Assembly (NCBI GenBank): GCA_024405515.1
Contig: JAKSOR010000005.1
Coordinates: forward strand, 1 to 43,078
Reading direction: 5' to 3'
Origin: Clostridia bacterium
Lineage (GTDB): Bacteria; Bacillota; Clostridia; Christensenellales; CAG-917
DNA length: 43,078 nt
In this document: in pieces, positions 9,521 to 20,715 of the stretch
Numbering within the stretch: the first letter of the stretch is position 1
How the letters are laid out: every line of letters begins with the position of its first letter
Position numbers and translations under genes: made by a program
The notes under the pieces: generated by a model
Told to the model about the DNA's origin: nothing
The model's database searches: none
What the model saw: only the letters and a program-made list of their open reading frames with translations

Positions 9521-10262
9521 AATAATTAAAGAAGTTGAAGATTTTGCACCGATATCACTTGCTTATGAGTGGGACAAAGTCGGTCTCATGCTCGGTTCTG
9601 ACAAAAATGAGTGCACGGGCGTGACAGTGTGCCTTGATTTAACTTTTGATGTTGCAGAAAAAGCAAAAGAAAACGGGTGCAATCTCATTCTGACCCATCA
9701 TCCGTTTTTCTGGGATCCGGTAAACAGAATTCTCAGTGATGAACCTAAAGGAGAACTTATTTCTTTCCTTATCAAAAACGATATTGCTGTTTATTCGGCC
9801 CATACAAATCTTGATATCACTGAAGGCGGAATTTCCTATAAACTTGCAGAACTTTTCGGTGGCAGGAATTTAATCCAGGCTAATGCGGGATATCTTTTTG
9901 AGACAGATGAAATCAGTCTTAAAGATCTTGCATCGGCTGTTGGCAGAAAACTTAATGATAAGTCAGTAAAATACATAGGGGATGCTGATATTAAAGTTAG
10001 GAAATGTTTTGTGGTTTCAGGTGCCGGTTTTGATAATGAGGACTATGAGTACGCAAAAGAAAATGCAGACTGCTTTATTACCGGTGATATAAAACATCAT
10101 AACTATCTTAGAGCACTTGAAGATAATCTTCCGGTTATTGAATATTCACATTATTTCAGTGAAATAATAGTTGAAGACATATATTTATCCTTATTAAAGG
10201 ATAAAAACGTAAAAGTTATTAAATCAGAACAAAAATGTCCATTTAGTATGGCGGAGGTATAA
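9507..10262 (+). CDS. Nif3-like dinuclear metal-centre protein
   Basis: A 251-residue Nif3/YqfO/YbgI family member, often annotated as GTP cyclohydrolase I type 2, although the physiological reaction is not settled. The metal ligands are visible as LTHHPFFW (H64, H65), SAHTNLD near 98-103 and a C-terminal HYFSE segment. Its length matches the short form (E. coli YbgI, about 247 residues) that lacks the PII-like insert found in Bacillus YqfO. An AGGAGA ribosome site lies within the end of trmK and the two genes overlap by 14 bases, so they are translationally linked. The next gene starts one base after its stop. Confidence 0.9.
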   Translation: MKISEIIKEVEDFAPISLAYEWDKVGLMLGSDKNECTGVTVCLDLTFDVAEKAKENGCNLILTHHPFFWDPVNRILSDEPKGELISFLIKNDIAVYSAHTNLDITEGGISYKLAELFGGRNLIQANAGYLFETDEISLKDLASAVGRKLNDKSVKYIGDADIKVRKCFVVSGAGFDNEDYEYAKENADCFITGDIKHHNYLRALEDNLPVIEYSHYFSEIIVEDIYLSLLKDKNVKVIKSEQKCPFSMAEV

Positions 10263-10263
10263 T

Positions 10264-14002
<3,739 letters not shown>

Positions 14003-14003
14003 T

Positions 14004-14891
14004 ATGAAAACATTTATTTTTACGACATTTGATAAGAAGCAACTTTCAGCTTACCTTTGGGAAGATGTTGATAATCCAAAAGGTGTTGTCCAGCTCTGCC
14101 ACGGAATGAGTGAGCACCTCGGACGCTATGATGATTTTGCAAAGTTTCTCAATAAAAACGGATACATTGTATTCGGAACAGACCACAGAAGTTACGGGAA
14201 AACAGACAATAACAGTGGCTGGTGCAAAGGTGAATACGTTGGTGATACCGTCAAAGACGAACTTCTTATTAATGAATGTCTTAAAGCAGAACATAAGAAT
14301 CTTCCGATTATTTATTTCGGGCACAGCTACGGAAGCTGCCTTGCCCAGAGATTCATTGAGTTTGATACAGGAATTAAGGCCTGTGTCATGACTGGTACCG
14401 GCGGTGCTCCGCATCTTGTATGCAGAATCGCGCAGATTGCACTCTGGCCGATAAAACTGATTTTTGGAAAATGTAAGGTAGGAATGCCTGAAAACAACAG
14501 TTTCCCGGATAAAAACGAAGCACCTCATGCATGGCTTACAAAAGACAAGGATATAAGAACAGCATATGAGGAGGATCCGCTTTCCGGCGGAAAGAGCTCA
14601 ATCTCATATTTCTACGGTTTTCTTAAGATGCTGGCAGATACAGGTTCAAAGAAAAACCTGAAAAAGATAAGAAAAGACCTTCCTGTGGGAATATTCTGCG
14701 GAAGTGATGATACAGCAGGACAGAGAGGGAAGATGCCTAAATTCATCTGTAAACGACTTAAAAAAGCCGGCCTTACGGATGTTTCACTTAAGCTTTATGA
14801 AAATGACCGTCATGAAATTCTGAACGAAACAGACAGAGAGACTGTATACCAGGATATTCTTGATTTCATGAACAGACAATTGACTAAGTAA
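14004..14891 (+). CDS. Alpha/beta hydrolase, monoacylglycerol lipase-like
   Basis: A 295-residue serine hydrolase of the Hydrolase_4 (monoglyceride lipase/S33-like) type. The N-terminal oxyanion segment CHGMSEHLGRYDDFA, the nucleophile S108 in GHSYGS, an acid at D235 or D236 (GSDDTAG) and H270 (NDRHE) give a complete catalytic set in the right order. It has no signal peptide and is probably cytoplasmic, cleaving acylglycerols or other small esters; the substrate cannot be read from sequence. It starts one base after lacZ, with no convincing ribosome site of its own, implying coupling. Confidence 0.85.
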   Translation: MKTFIFTTFDKKQLSAYLWEDVDNPKGVVQLCHGMSEHLGRYDDFAKFLNKNGYIVFGTDHRSYGKTDNNSGWCKGEYVGDTVKDELLINECLKAEHKNLPIIYFGHSYGSCLAQRFIEFDTGIKACVMTGTGGAPHLVCRIAQIALWPIKLIFGKCKVGMPENNSFPDKNEAPHAWLTKDKDIRTAYEEDPLSGGKSSISYFYGFLKMLADTGSKKNLKKIRKDLPVGIFCGSDDTAGQRGKMPKFICKRLKKAGLTDVSLKLYENDRHEILNETDRETVYQDILDFMNRQLTK

Positions 14892-14895
14892 GCAA

Positions 14896-14925
14896 TTGAC
14901 TTTTTTATGGCTATAAAACTATAAT
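14896..14925 (+). promoter_or_regulatory. thrS promoter
   Basis: TTGACT (14896-14901), an 18-base spacer and TATAAT (14920-14925), close to sigma-70 consensus. The predicted start is at about 14932. The -35 box sits in the second copy of a 9-base direct repeat CAATTGACT (14877 and 14893, period 16). Confidence 0.85.
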
Positions 14926-14931
14926 AAGCAA

Positions 14932-14948
14932 TACACCCATTGGGTGTA
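14932..14948 (+). promoter_or_regulatory. Inverted repeat at thrS transcript start
   Basis: TACACCC-ATT-GGGTGTA, a perfect 7-base inverted repeat that begins at the predicted first transcribed base. It could be an operator in DNA or a 5'-terminal stem-loop in the RNA that protects the messenger. No T-box features fit in this 69-base leader. Confidence 0.6.
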
Positions 14949-15000
14949 AATAAAATATACGCGTACAGCTTTTTGTAGGGCTGATTGCGTGGAGGGATTT

Positions 15001-16938
15001 ATGACAATTACACTTAAAGACGGAAGCAAAATGCAGCTTGAAGGTGCAGTGAGCGCATTCGAAGCAGCAAAACAGATCAGTGAAGGACTCGCAAGAGCTG
15101 CTGTCGTATGCAGAATTGACGGGGAACTCGCTGCTATGAACACCATTATCGACAAAGACTGTTCATTCGAAGTATTCACTTTTGACAGTGAAGAAGGCAG
15201 GAAGGTATACAGACACACCTGTTCCCATATCCTTGCTCAGGCTGTTATGAATATCTATCCGACAGTACAGCTTGCCATCGGGCCGGCAGTTGATAACGGA
15301 TTTTATTATGATTTTGATTTCAAAACTCCTATCACACAGGCAGATTTCGATAAAATCGAAGCAGAGATGAAAAATATCATCAAGGCAAACCTTCCTATCG
15401 AAAGAATTGTTATGTCAAGAAAGGATGCAGAAGCACAGATTGCAAAGATGAAACAGATTTACAAGGTTGAACTTCTTGCTGATATTCCTGAGGGAGAGGA
15501 AATTTCATTCTACAAACAGGGAGATTTCATTGACCTCTGTGCAGGACCTCATCTCACATCAACAGGTAAGGTAAAGGCATTTAAACTCACATCCTTAACA
15601 GGTGCATACTGGAGAGGCAATGAAAAGAACAAGATGCTCACCAGAATCTACGGCACAGCATTTGATAAAAAACAGGATCTTGAAGATTATCTTGCAAAAC
15701 TTGAAGAAGCAAAACTCAGAGACCATAACGTAGTCGGAAGAAACCTCGGATTATTCATGACAGATGAAAATATCGGTCAGGGACTTCCTCTTATGATGCC
15801 GAAGGGCGCAAAAATTCTTCAGATCATGCAGCGTTTCGTCGAAGACGAAGAAGAAAGAAGAGGATATCTTTTAACAAAGACTCCTATTATGACAAAGAAC
15901 AATCTTTTTATCACATCAGGTCACTGGGATCACTATAAAGACAAAATGTTCTATATCGGTGAGGAAGACGTGGATGATGAAATTCTCGCACTCCGTCCTA
16001 TGACATGTCCTCTTCAGTTCACAATTTATAAAAACGGACTCAAGAGTTACAGAGATCTTCCTGTAAGATATAACGAAACAGCTATTGAATTCAGAAAAGA
16101 AGCCAGCGGCGAAATGCACGGACTCACACGTATCCGTCAGTTCACTCTCGCAGACGGCCATATCGTATGTACACCGGATCAGCTTGAAAAAGAATTCGCA
16201 GGTGCTGTTGACCTTATCGTCTTCTTAATGAAGGTATTCGGTCTTGAAAACGATGTAACTTACCGTTTCTCCCGCTGGGATCCGAAAAATCCTGACAAAT
16301 ATGTAGGAACAGCAGAAGAATGGGATAAAGTCGAAGGCGCAATGAGAAAGATTCTTGATGACCTCGGAATTGTTTATTCGGAAGAATGGGGCGAGGCAGC
16401 ATTCTACGGACCGAAGCTTGATATCCAGGGCAAAAACGTTCACGGAAAAGAAGACACTCTCTTCACAGTTCAGATCGACTTCTCACTTGCAACAAGATTC
16501 GATATGATTTACATCGATGAAAACGGAGAAAAGGCAAGACCGTATATCATTCACAGAAGTTCTATCGGCTGCTATGAAAGAACACTTGCAATGCTTATTG
16601 AAAAATATAATGGTGCATTCCCTATGTGGCTTGCTCCTGAACAGGCAAGAGTTTTATCACTTACAGACAGAACAGCAGAAAATGCAAAGGCAGTTGTTGC
16701 TGAATTAAAGGCAGCAGGTCTTAGGGCAGAAGCTGATATCAGATCAGAAAAACTCGGAAAGAAGATAAGGGAAGCACAGCTTGACAAAGTTCCGTATGTT
16801 CTCGTTATCGGCGATAAGGAAGCAGAACAGGGCATCGTATCTGTAAGACACCGCTCTGAAGGTGATATCGGAACAATGACCGTTAAAGATTTCATTGCAA
16901 AAGCACTTCTTGAAGTTGCAACAAAAGAAATCAAATAA
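15001..16938 (+). CDS. thrS: Threonyl-tRNA synthetase
   Basis: Charges tRNA-Thr with threonine using ATP. The 645-residue protein has the expected order: N-terminal TGS domain, editing domain with HTCSHILAQAV and a later CAGPHL motif, class II catalytic core, and C-terminal anticodon-binding domain (from about residue 540). The zinc ligands of the active site are seen as the Cys in MTCPLQF and the His in DGHIVC and IIHRSS. I chose the ATG at 15001, behind GGAGGG, over an in-frame GTG at 14989 that precedes the ribosome site. It is a single-gene unit, with its own promoter before it and a terminator after it. Confidence 0.97.
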   Translation: MTITLKDGSKMQLEGAVSAFEAAKQISEGLARAAVVCRIDGELAAMNTIIDKDCSFEVFTFDSEEGRKVYRHTCSHILAQAVMNIYPTVQLAIGPAVDNGFYYDFDFKTPITQADFDKIEAEMKNIIKANLPIERIVMSRKDAEAQIAKMKQIYKVELLADIPEGEEISFYKQGDFIDLCAGPHLTSTGKVKAFKLTSLTGAYWRGNEKNKMLTRIYGTAFDKKQDLEDYLAKLEEAKLRDHNVVGRNLGLFMTDENIGQGLPLMMPKGAKILQIMQRFVEDEEERRGYLLTKTPIMTKNNLFITSGHWDHYKDKMFYIGEEDVDDEILALRPMTCPLQFTIYKNGLKSYRDLPVRYNETAIEFRKEASGEMHGLTRIRQFTLADGHIVCTPDQLEKEFAGAVDLIVFLMKVFGLENDVTYRFSRWDPKNPDKYVGTAEEWDKVEGAMRKILDDLGIVYSEEWGEAAFYGPKLDIQGKNVHGKEDTLFTVQIDFSLATRFDMIYIDENGEKARPYIIHRSSIGCYERTLAMLIEKYNGAFPMWLAPEQARVLSLTDRTAENAKAVVAELKAAGLRAEADIRSEKLGKKIREAQLDKVPYVLVIGDKEAEQGIVSVRHRSEGDIGTMTVKDFIAKALLEVATKEIK

Positions 16939-16960
16939 TTAAGTTAAATCTTTGATTTAA

Positions 16961-16989
16961 GGTGTCGGTTTTCCCGGCACCTTTATTTT
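16961..16989 (+). terminator. thrS terminator
   Basis: GGTGTCGG pairs with CCGGCACC (one G-T pair) around a T-rich loop, followed by TTTATTTT. Confidence 0.85.
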
Positions 16990-17001
16990 CTGAGTTAAAC
17001 T

Positions 17002-17010
17002 TGGTATAAT
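17002..17010 (+). promoter_or_regulatory. Extended -10 promoter placing the start at the ATG
   Basis: TGG-TATAAT is a perfect extended -10 element. Only six bases separate it from the ATG at 17017, so the expected first transcribed base (seven after the hexamer) is the A of the start codon. The -35 region is poor, as is common with extended -10 promoters. Confidence 0.75.
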
Positions 17011-17016
17011 CATAAT

Positions 17017-17805
17017 ATGAAACTCAAAGAAATCGAACTTGGCACTTTTCTTTCACTTATTGAGAAAGAATTTGAGAAAACAGAGGGAATATATTCCGAA
17101 ATGGAAAAGTATGTTCTTTTAAATGCCGGGAAAAGGCTCAGACCATCCCTTATGTTTCTTGTGTGCAAAGGAATTAATCCTGAAACAGAACTTTCTCTTT
17201 TAATGCCGGCAGCGCTTTCGATTGAGAGTATCCATAATTATTCTCTTATTCATGATGATCTTCCGTGTATGGATGATGATGACATAAGACGCGGTAAACC
17301 ATCCGCCCATATAAAATTCGGGGAAGCAAACGCCGTTCTTTTAGGGGACAGACTTTTAAGCAGCGCGCTTAAATATTCGGCATCCGTTAAGTATGAATCT
17401 GTAAGAAAAGTTCTTGCTGATGCTGCTCTTAAAATGCTTGACGGGCAGTATGTGGATGTGAACAAAAACAGTCTTATAAGCGAGAATGATTATCTTTCCA
17501 TGTATGATAATAAGACCGGGGCCTTAATCTATGCATCTGTGGTTTCAGGTTATTTAATAGCCAGCGAAGACTTCCGGGGCGAAGCATTCCCTGAAATTGA
17601 GTCTCTTGCAACTTCTTTTGGCAGGGCATTCCAGCTATATGATGATCTTTCGGATCATGATGAGGCATCCATGTATAAGTTCGGTGAAGAAACTGTAAAA
17701 AAATATTTTGATAATTACAGTAAAAAGGCGCTTGATATCTCTGAAAAACTTGGTCTTTATGAAGTAAATACTTATATAAATAAGATATTTAACTCAAAAA
17801 TGTAA
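17017..17805 (+). CDS. ispA: Short polyprenyl diphosphate synthase
   Basis: Trans-prenyltransferase of the farnesyl/geranylgeranyl diphosphate synthase family, condensing isopentenyl diphosphate with an allylic primer. The first Asp-rich motif is DDLPCMDDDD (about residues 79-88) and the second is DDLSDHDE (about residues 209-216); KRLRP and the DNKTGALI motif are also present. At 262 residues it is shorter than the usual 290-300, with a short N-terminus and C-terminus. A stop at 16996 in frame and the lack of any other start make the ATG at 17017 firm. No ribosome site is present, consistent with a leaderless messenger. Product chain length cannot be told with confidence. Confidence 0.9.
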   Translation: MKLKEIELGTFLSLIEKEFEKTEGIYSEMEKYVLLNAGKRLRPSLMFLVCKGINPETELSLLMPAALSIESIHNYSLIHDDLPCMDDDDIRRGKPSAHIKFGEANAVLLGDRLLSSALKYSASVKYESVRKVLADAALKMLDGQYVDVNKNSLISENDYLSMYDNKTGALIYASVVSGYLIASEDFRGEAFPEIESLATSFGRAFQLYDDLSDHDEASMYKFGEETVKKYFDNYSKKALDISEKLGLYEVNTYINKIFNSKM

Positions 17806-17822
17806 AATGCAGTTTAATTCTG

Positions 17823-17851
17823 TTGACTAAAAAACAGTGATTTGTTAGTAT
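17823..17851 (+). promoter_or_regulatory. Promoter of infC-rpmI-rplT
   Basis: TTGACT (17823-17828), a 17-base spacer ending in TGT, and TAGTAT (17846-17851). The predicted start is near 17858, giving a leader of about 130 bases. Confidence 0.75.
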
Positions 17852-17857
17852 TTATAG

Positions 17858-17945
17858 GCAAGCAAAGGAATCCCTTTCACCATAAGCAGTCGCGAAATGG
17901 TCTCACAAATAACAAATTATCTGCATGGCAGTTAAAATTTTTGTG
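17858..17945 (+). promoter_or_regulatory. Structured leader, probable L20-type autoregulatory element
   Basis: Upstream of infC the leader contains stem AAAGG/CCTTT (17864-17877), a stem ACCAT/ATGGT (17879-17901) and a CTGC/GCAG hairpin (17921-17931) nested inside an ACAAA/TTTGT pairing. A terminator hairpin follows. In Firmicutes this position carries the L20-binding leader, in which ribosomal protein L20 represses its own operon. The match is by position and architecture, not by covariance search. Confidence 0.6.
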
Positions 17946-17978
17946 TGTCGGGAACTTTGCCCGACATTTTATTTTATT
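17946..17978 (+). terminator. Attenuator hairpin before infC
   Basis: TGTCGGG pairs perfectly with CCCGACA around a seven-base loop, followed by TTTTATTTTATT and then the infC ribosome site. Its position inside the leader marks it as a conditional terminator. Confidence 0.8.
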
Positions 17979-17990
17979 AGGAGATAGCGT

Positions 17991-18512
17991 TTGAGAGAAT
18001 TACTGATTAACGAACAGATCAGAGACCGCGAAGTCAGACTCATTGGTGATGATGGTACACAGTACGGAATTATTTCCATACAGGAAGCTAGACAGATAGC
18101 CGATGAAAAGGGCATGGATCTCTGCAAAGTTAATGAAGCAAGAGATAACAATCCTGCAACCTGCAAACTCATGGATTATGGCAAATACCGCTATGATCAG
18201 ATGAAGAAAGAAAAGGAAGCCAAGAAAAATCAGAAAGTCGTTGAAATCAAAGAAATCAGACTTTCGGCAGTTATCGATATCGGCGATATGACAAGACTTG
18301 CATCTCAGACTCAGAAATTCATCGCAGAAGGAAATAAGGTCAAAGCTTCAATAAGACTTAAGGGAAGACAGCAGGCCCATCCGGAAATTGCAGTGGACAT
18401 TGTAAAACAGTATATCGAACTTGTGGGAGCATGCGCAGTTGTTGAAAAACAGCCAATGCAGGAAGGAAGAAATATCTTCGCAGTACTTGCTCCGGCACCG
18501 GTTAAAAAATAA
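17991..18512 (+). CDS. infC: Translation initiation factor IF-3
   Basis: IF-3 binds the 30S subunit, blocks early joining of the 50S subunit and checks start-codon pairing. The 173-residue protein starts RELLINEQIRDREVRLI and has both the N-terminal and C-terminal domains, at normal length. The start is TTG, 7 bases after AGGAG. Rare starts are typical of infC because the factor discriminates against non-AUG starts and thereby limits its own synthesis, so the TTG is probably functional and not an annotation artefact. rpmI and rplT follow. Confidence 0.96.
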   Translation: MRELLINEQIRDREVRLIGDDGTQYGIISIQEARQIADEKGMDLCKVNEARDNNPATCKLMDYGKYRYDQMKKEKEAKKNQKVVEIKEIRLSAVIDIGDMTRLASQTQKFIAEGNKVKASIRLKGRQQAHPEIAVDIVKQYIELVGACAVVEKQPMQEGRNIFAVLAPAPVKK

Positions 18513-18557
18513 GAAAAATACAGCAGCCTTCGGGCAGGCATGAAATAGGAGGCAACT

Positions 18558-18755
18558 ATGCCAAAGGTAAAAACACACAGTGGCGCTAAAAAGCGTTTCC
18601 ACGTAACAGCAAACGGTCTTTATAAGAGAGGCCATTCAGCACACAGCCACCTTCTTACAAAGAAGACAACAAAGAGAAAGAGAGAGCTTCGTTCAATCGA
18701 GTATGTCGATGAAACAAGAGCAGGCGAACTCAAGAAAATCTTACCATACAAATAA
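18558..18755 (+). CDS. rpmI: 50S ribosomal protein L35
   Basis: A 65-residue, highly basic protein of the large ribosomal subunit, with the family hallmarks [14 protein letters not shown] and [11 protein letters not shown]. An AGGAGG ribosome site precedes the ATG. The 45-base gap after infC includes a tiny hairpin capped by TTCG (18526-18535). It is the central gene of the infC-rpmI-rplT operon. Confidence 0.97.
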   Translation: MPKVKTHSGAKKRFHVTANGLYKRGHSAHSHLLTKKTTKRKRELRSIEYVDETRAGELKKILPYK

Positions 18756-18769
18756 GGAGGCCCTGAGTT

Positions 18770-19123
18770 ATGAGAATTAAAAGAGCAGTTACAGCAGTTA
18801 AAAAGCGTAGAAAAATAATGAAAATGGCTAAGGGTTACTATGCAGGAAAGCATGCCCTTTACCGTGTAGCAAAACAGCAGCTCTTAAAGAGCGGTGTATA
18901 TGCATATGTCGGAAGAAAACAGAAAAAGCGTGATTTCAGAAAACTCTGGATTGCACGTATCAATGCAGCAGCAAGAATGAACGACATGTCATATTCAACA
19001 TTAATGCATGGTTTAAAAGTTGCAGGTATTGACCTCAACAGAAAAGTTTTAAGCGAAATCGCAATCTCTGATCCGAAAGCATTCACAGCACTCTGCGATC
19101 AGGCAAAGAAAGCATTAGCATAA
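18770..19123 (+). CDS. rplT: 50S ribosomal protein L20
   Basis: A 117-residue basic protein needed early in 50S assembly, and a known repressor of its own operon in both E. coli and Bacillus. The N-terminal extension ([15 protein letters not shown]) and the globular C-terminal domain are complete. A GGAGG site is 9 bases upstream of the ATG, 14 bases after rpmI. Feedback through the leader before infC is expected from family knowledge. Confidence 0.97.
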   Translation: MRIKRAVTAVKKRRKIMKMAKGYYAGKHALYRVAKQQLLKSGVYAYVGRKQKKRDFRKLWIARINAAARMNDMSYSTLMHGLKVAGIDLNRKVLSEIAISDPKAFTALCDQAKKALA

Positions 19124-19133
19124 TAAAATTTTC

Positions 19134-19193
19134 CGGTTTTCATTCTCCTGATGTCCGTATTAGACGGGGAGAGTGGGAGCCGTTTTTACTTTT
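19134..19193 (+). terminator. Long terminator after rplT, abutting the next start codon
   Basis: A 15-pair stem (19134-19148 with 19168-19182, including four G-T pairs), with further pairing of TGTC/GACG inside, followed by TTTTTACTTTT. The T-run ends directly at the ATG of the following gene at 19194, and the purine-rich segment that would serve as its ribosome site lies within the stem. Confidence 0.75.
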
Positions 19194-19961
19194 ATGACAG
19201 ATATTATATCTTCTACCAAAAACCAGTTCGTGAAACTGGCAAAGTCCTTGCAGGAAAAAAAGTTCCGTAATGAAACGGGACTGTTTTTGGCGGAAGGTAT
19301 AAACCTTCTGAAAGATATGCCGGATTCAGTCGCAGTGGAGTATATCTTCGCGACTAAACAGAGAATGGATGATTTATCATCCATATTCTCATCAGAAAAG
19401 AGTTCCGGCTTATTTAATACGCGCGCACAGGTGTACTGCGTAACAGATGATGTGATGCAGTATATGTCGGACACAAAAACCCCTTACGGAGTTCTTGCCG
19501 TCTGCAGGATTCCTGATAAAAAATTCAGTATGCCTGAGAAAAACGCCATTCTTCTTGACTGTGTGACAGACCCGGGCAATATCGGAACAATTATCAGATG
19601 TGCTGCAGCGTGTGATTTTAAGGATGTGTATCTTCTTGATACCGCAGATATCTATTCACCGAAAGTCGTAAGAGCAACACTCGGTGGCCTTTTCAGGGTC
19701 AATACGTATGTTATTGACATAGACGAGGCAAGAGAACTTATCAGTTCAACCGAAAGCATTGTTCTTGATATGGGCGGGGAAAACATTCTTGAAAAGAAGG
19801 TTGAAGGACCGGTATTACTTATTGCCGGGAGCGAAGCACACGGGGTAAGGGATGAATTTCTTGGCCTTGCTAAGAAAACATATTCTCTCCCGATGCATAA
19901 CGGAATCGAATCATTAAATGTTGCAATAGCATCAGCTGTTGCAATGTATCAAATTAAATAG
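19194..19961 (+). CDS. TrmH/SpoU-family RNA 2'-O-methyltransferase
   Basis: A 255-residue SPOUT methyltransferase acting on rRNA or tRNA ribose. An N-terminal substrate-binding domain (about residues 1-95, SSTKNQFVKLAKSL and FLAEG) is followed by the knotted domain. Its three motifs are DCVTDPGNIGTIIRCAAA, LIAGSEAHGV and a final MHNGIESLNVAIASAVA. The target nucleotide cannot be read. I chose the ATG at 19194 to fit the family N-terminus; the GTG at 19173 lies inside the terminator stem. Expression may therefore depend on read-through or on an unseen promoter. yebC follows 10 bases later. Confidence 0.9.
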   Translation: MTDIISSTKNQFVKLAKSLQEKKFRNETGLFLAEGINLLKDMPDSVAVEYIFATKQRMDDLSSIFSSEKSSGLFNTRAQVYCVTDDVMQYMSDTKTPYGVLAVCRIPDKKFSMPEKNAILLDCVTDPGNIGTIIRCAAACDFKDVYLLDTADIYSPKVVRATLGGLFRVNTYVIDIDEARELISSTESIVLDMGGENILEKKVEGPVLLIAGSEAHGVRDEFLGLAKKTYSLPMHNGIESLNVAIASAVAMYQIK

Positions 19962-19971
19962 GAGAAAGAAA

Positions 19972-20715
19972 ATGAGCGGACATAGCAAATGGCACAATAT
20001 CCAACAGAAAAAAGGAAAAACAGATGCAGCAAGAGCTAACGTTTTCACAAAAATCGGCCGTGAACTGGCTGTTGCAGTAAAAGAGGGCGGACCGGATCCT
20101 AACTCAAACAGCAAACTTGCACAGGTTATTGCAAAGGCAAAAGATAACAATATGCCGAATGATAACATTGCAAGAAGCATCAAAAAGGCAAGCGGTGAAC
20201 TCGGTTCAATCAACTATGAAGAAATGTCCTATGAAGGATATGGCGTAGGCGGAACAGCTATTATTGTTCAGGCTCTTACTGATAACAAGAACAGAACAGC
20301 AGGCGATGTAAGACATATTTTCGATAAGTTCGGCGGTTCGATGGGAACAACAGGATGTGTATCATTCATGTTCAACAGAAAAGGTGTTATTACCGTACTT
20401 AAAGAATCAACAGATGAGGAAACACTCATGATGGCAGCTCTTGATGCCGGCGCAGATGACCTTAATTCAGATGATGAGGAAGTCTTTGAAGTATACACAG
20501 ATGCCGCAGCAGTTCTTGATGTGAGAAAAGCACTCGAGGATGCAGGTATCAAAGTTGAATCAGCAGAATCATCACTTGTTCCTGATAACTATGTGGAACT
20601 TGACGACGGACAGCAGGCTACAATCATCAAGATGATTGACGCACTTGAGGATAATGATGATGTTCAGAACATTTATCATAATGCAATTCTCGATGAAGAG
20701 GAAGACGAAGACTAA
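19972..20715 (+). CDS. yebC: YebC/PmpR family protein
   Basis: A 247-residue member of the YebC/TACO1 family with the invariant start MSGHSKWHNIQ and the segment MPNDNIARSIKKASGE. The family was long labelled a transcription regulator; more recent work points to help in translating proline-rich stretches. An AGGAGA site precedes the ATG at 19972, and the longer frame lacks a ribosome site. The stop TAA shares its last base with the ATG of proA. Confidence 0.95.
   Translation: MSGHSKWHNIQQKKGKTDAARANVFTKIGRELAVAVKEGGPDPNSNSKLAQVIAKAKDNNMPNDNIARSIKKASGELGSINYEEMSYEGYGVGGTAIIVQALTDNKNRTAGDVRHIFDKFGGSMGTTGCVSFMFNRKGVITVLKESTDEETLMMAALDAGADDLNSDDEEVFEVYTDAAAVLDVRKALEDAGIKVESAESSLVPDNYVELDDGQQATIIKMIDALEDNDDVQNIYHNAILDEEEDED

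Noticed and set aside
14926-15000. T-box riboswitch before thrS
   Set aside because: The leader from the predicted start is only about 69 bases, with no specifier loop, T-box sequence or terminator/antiterminator pair.
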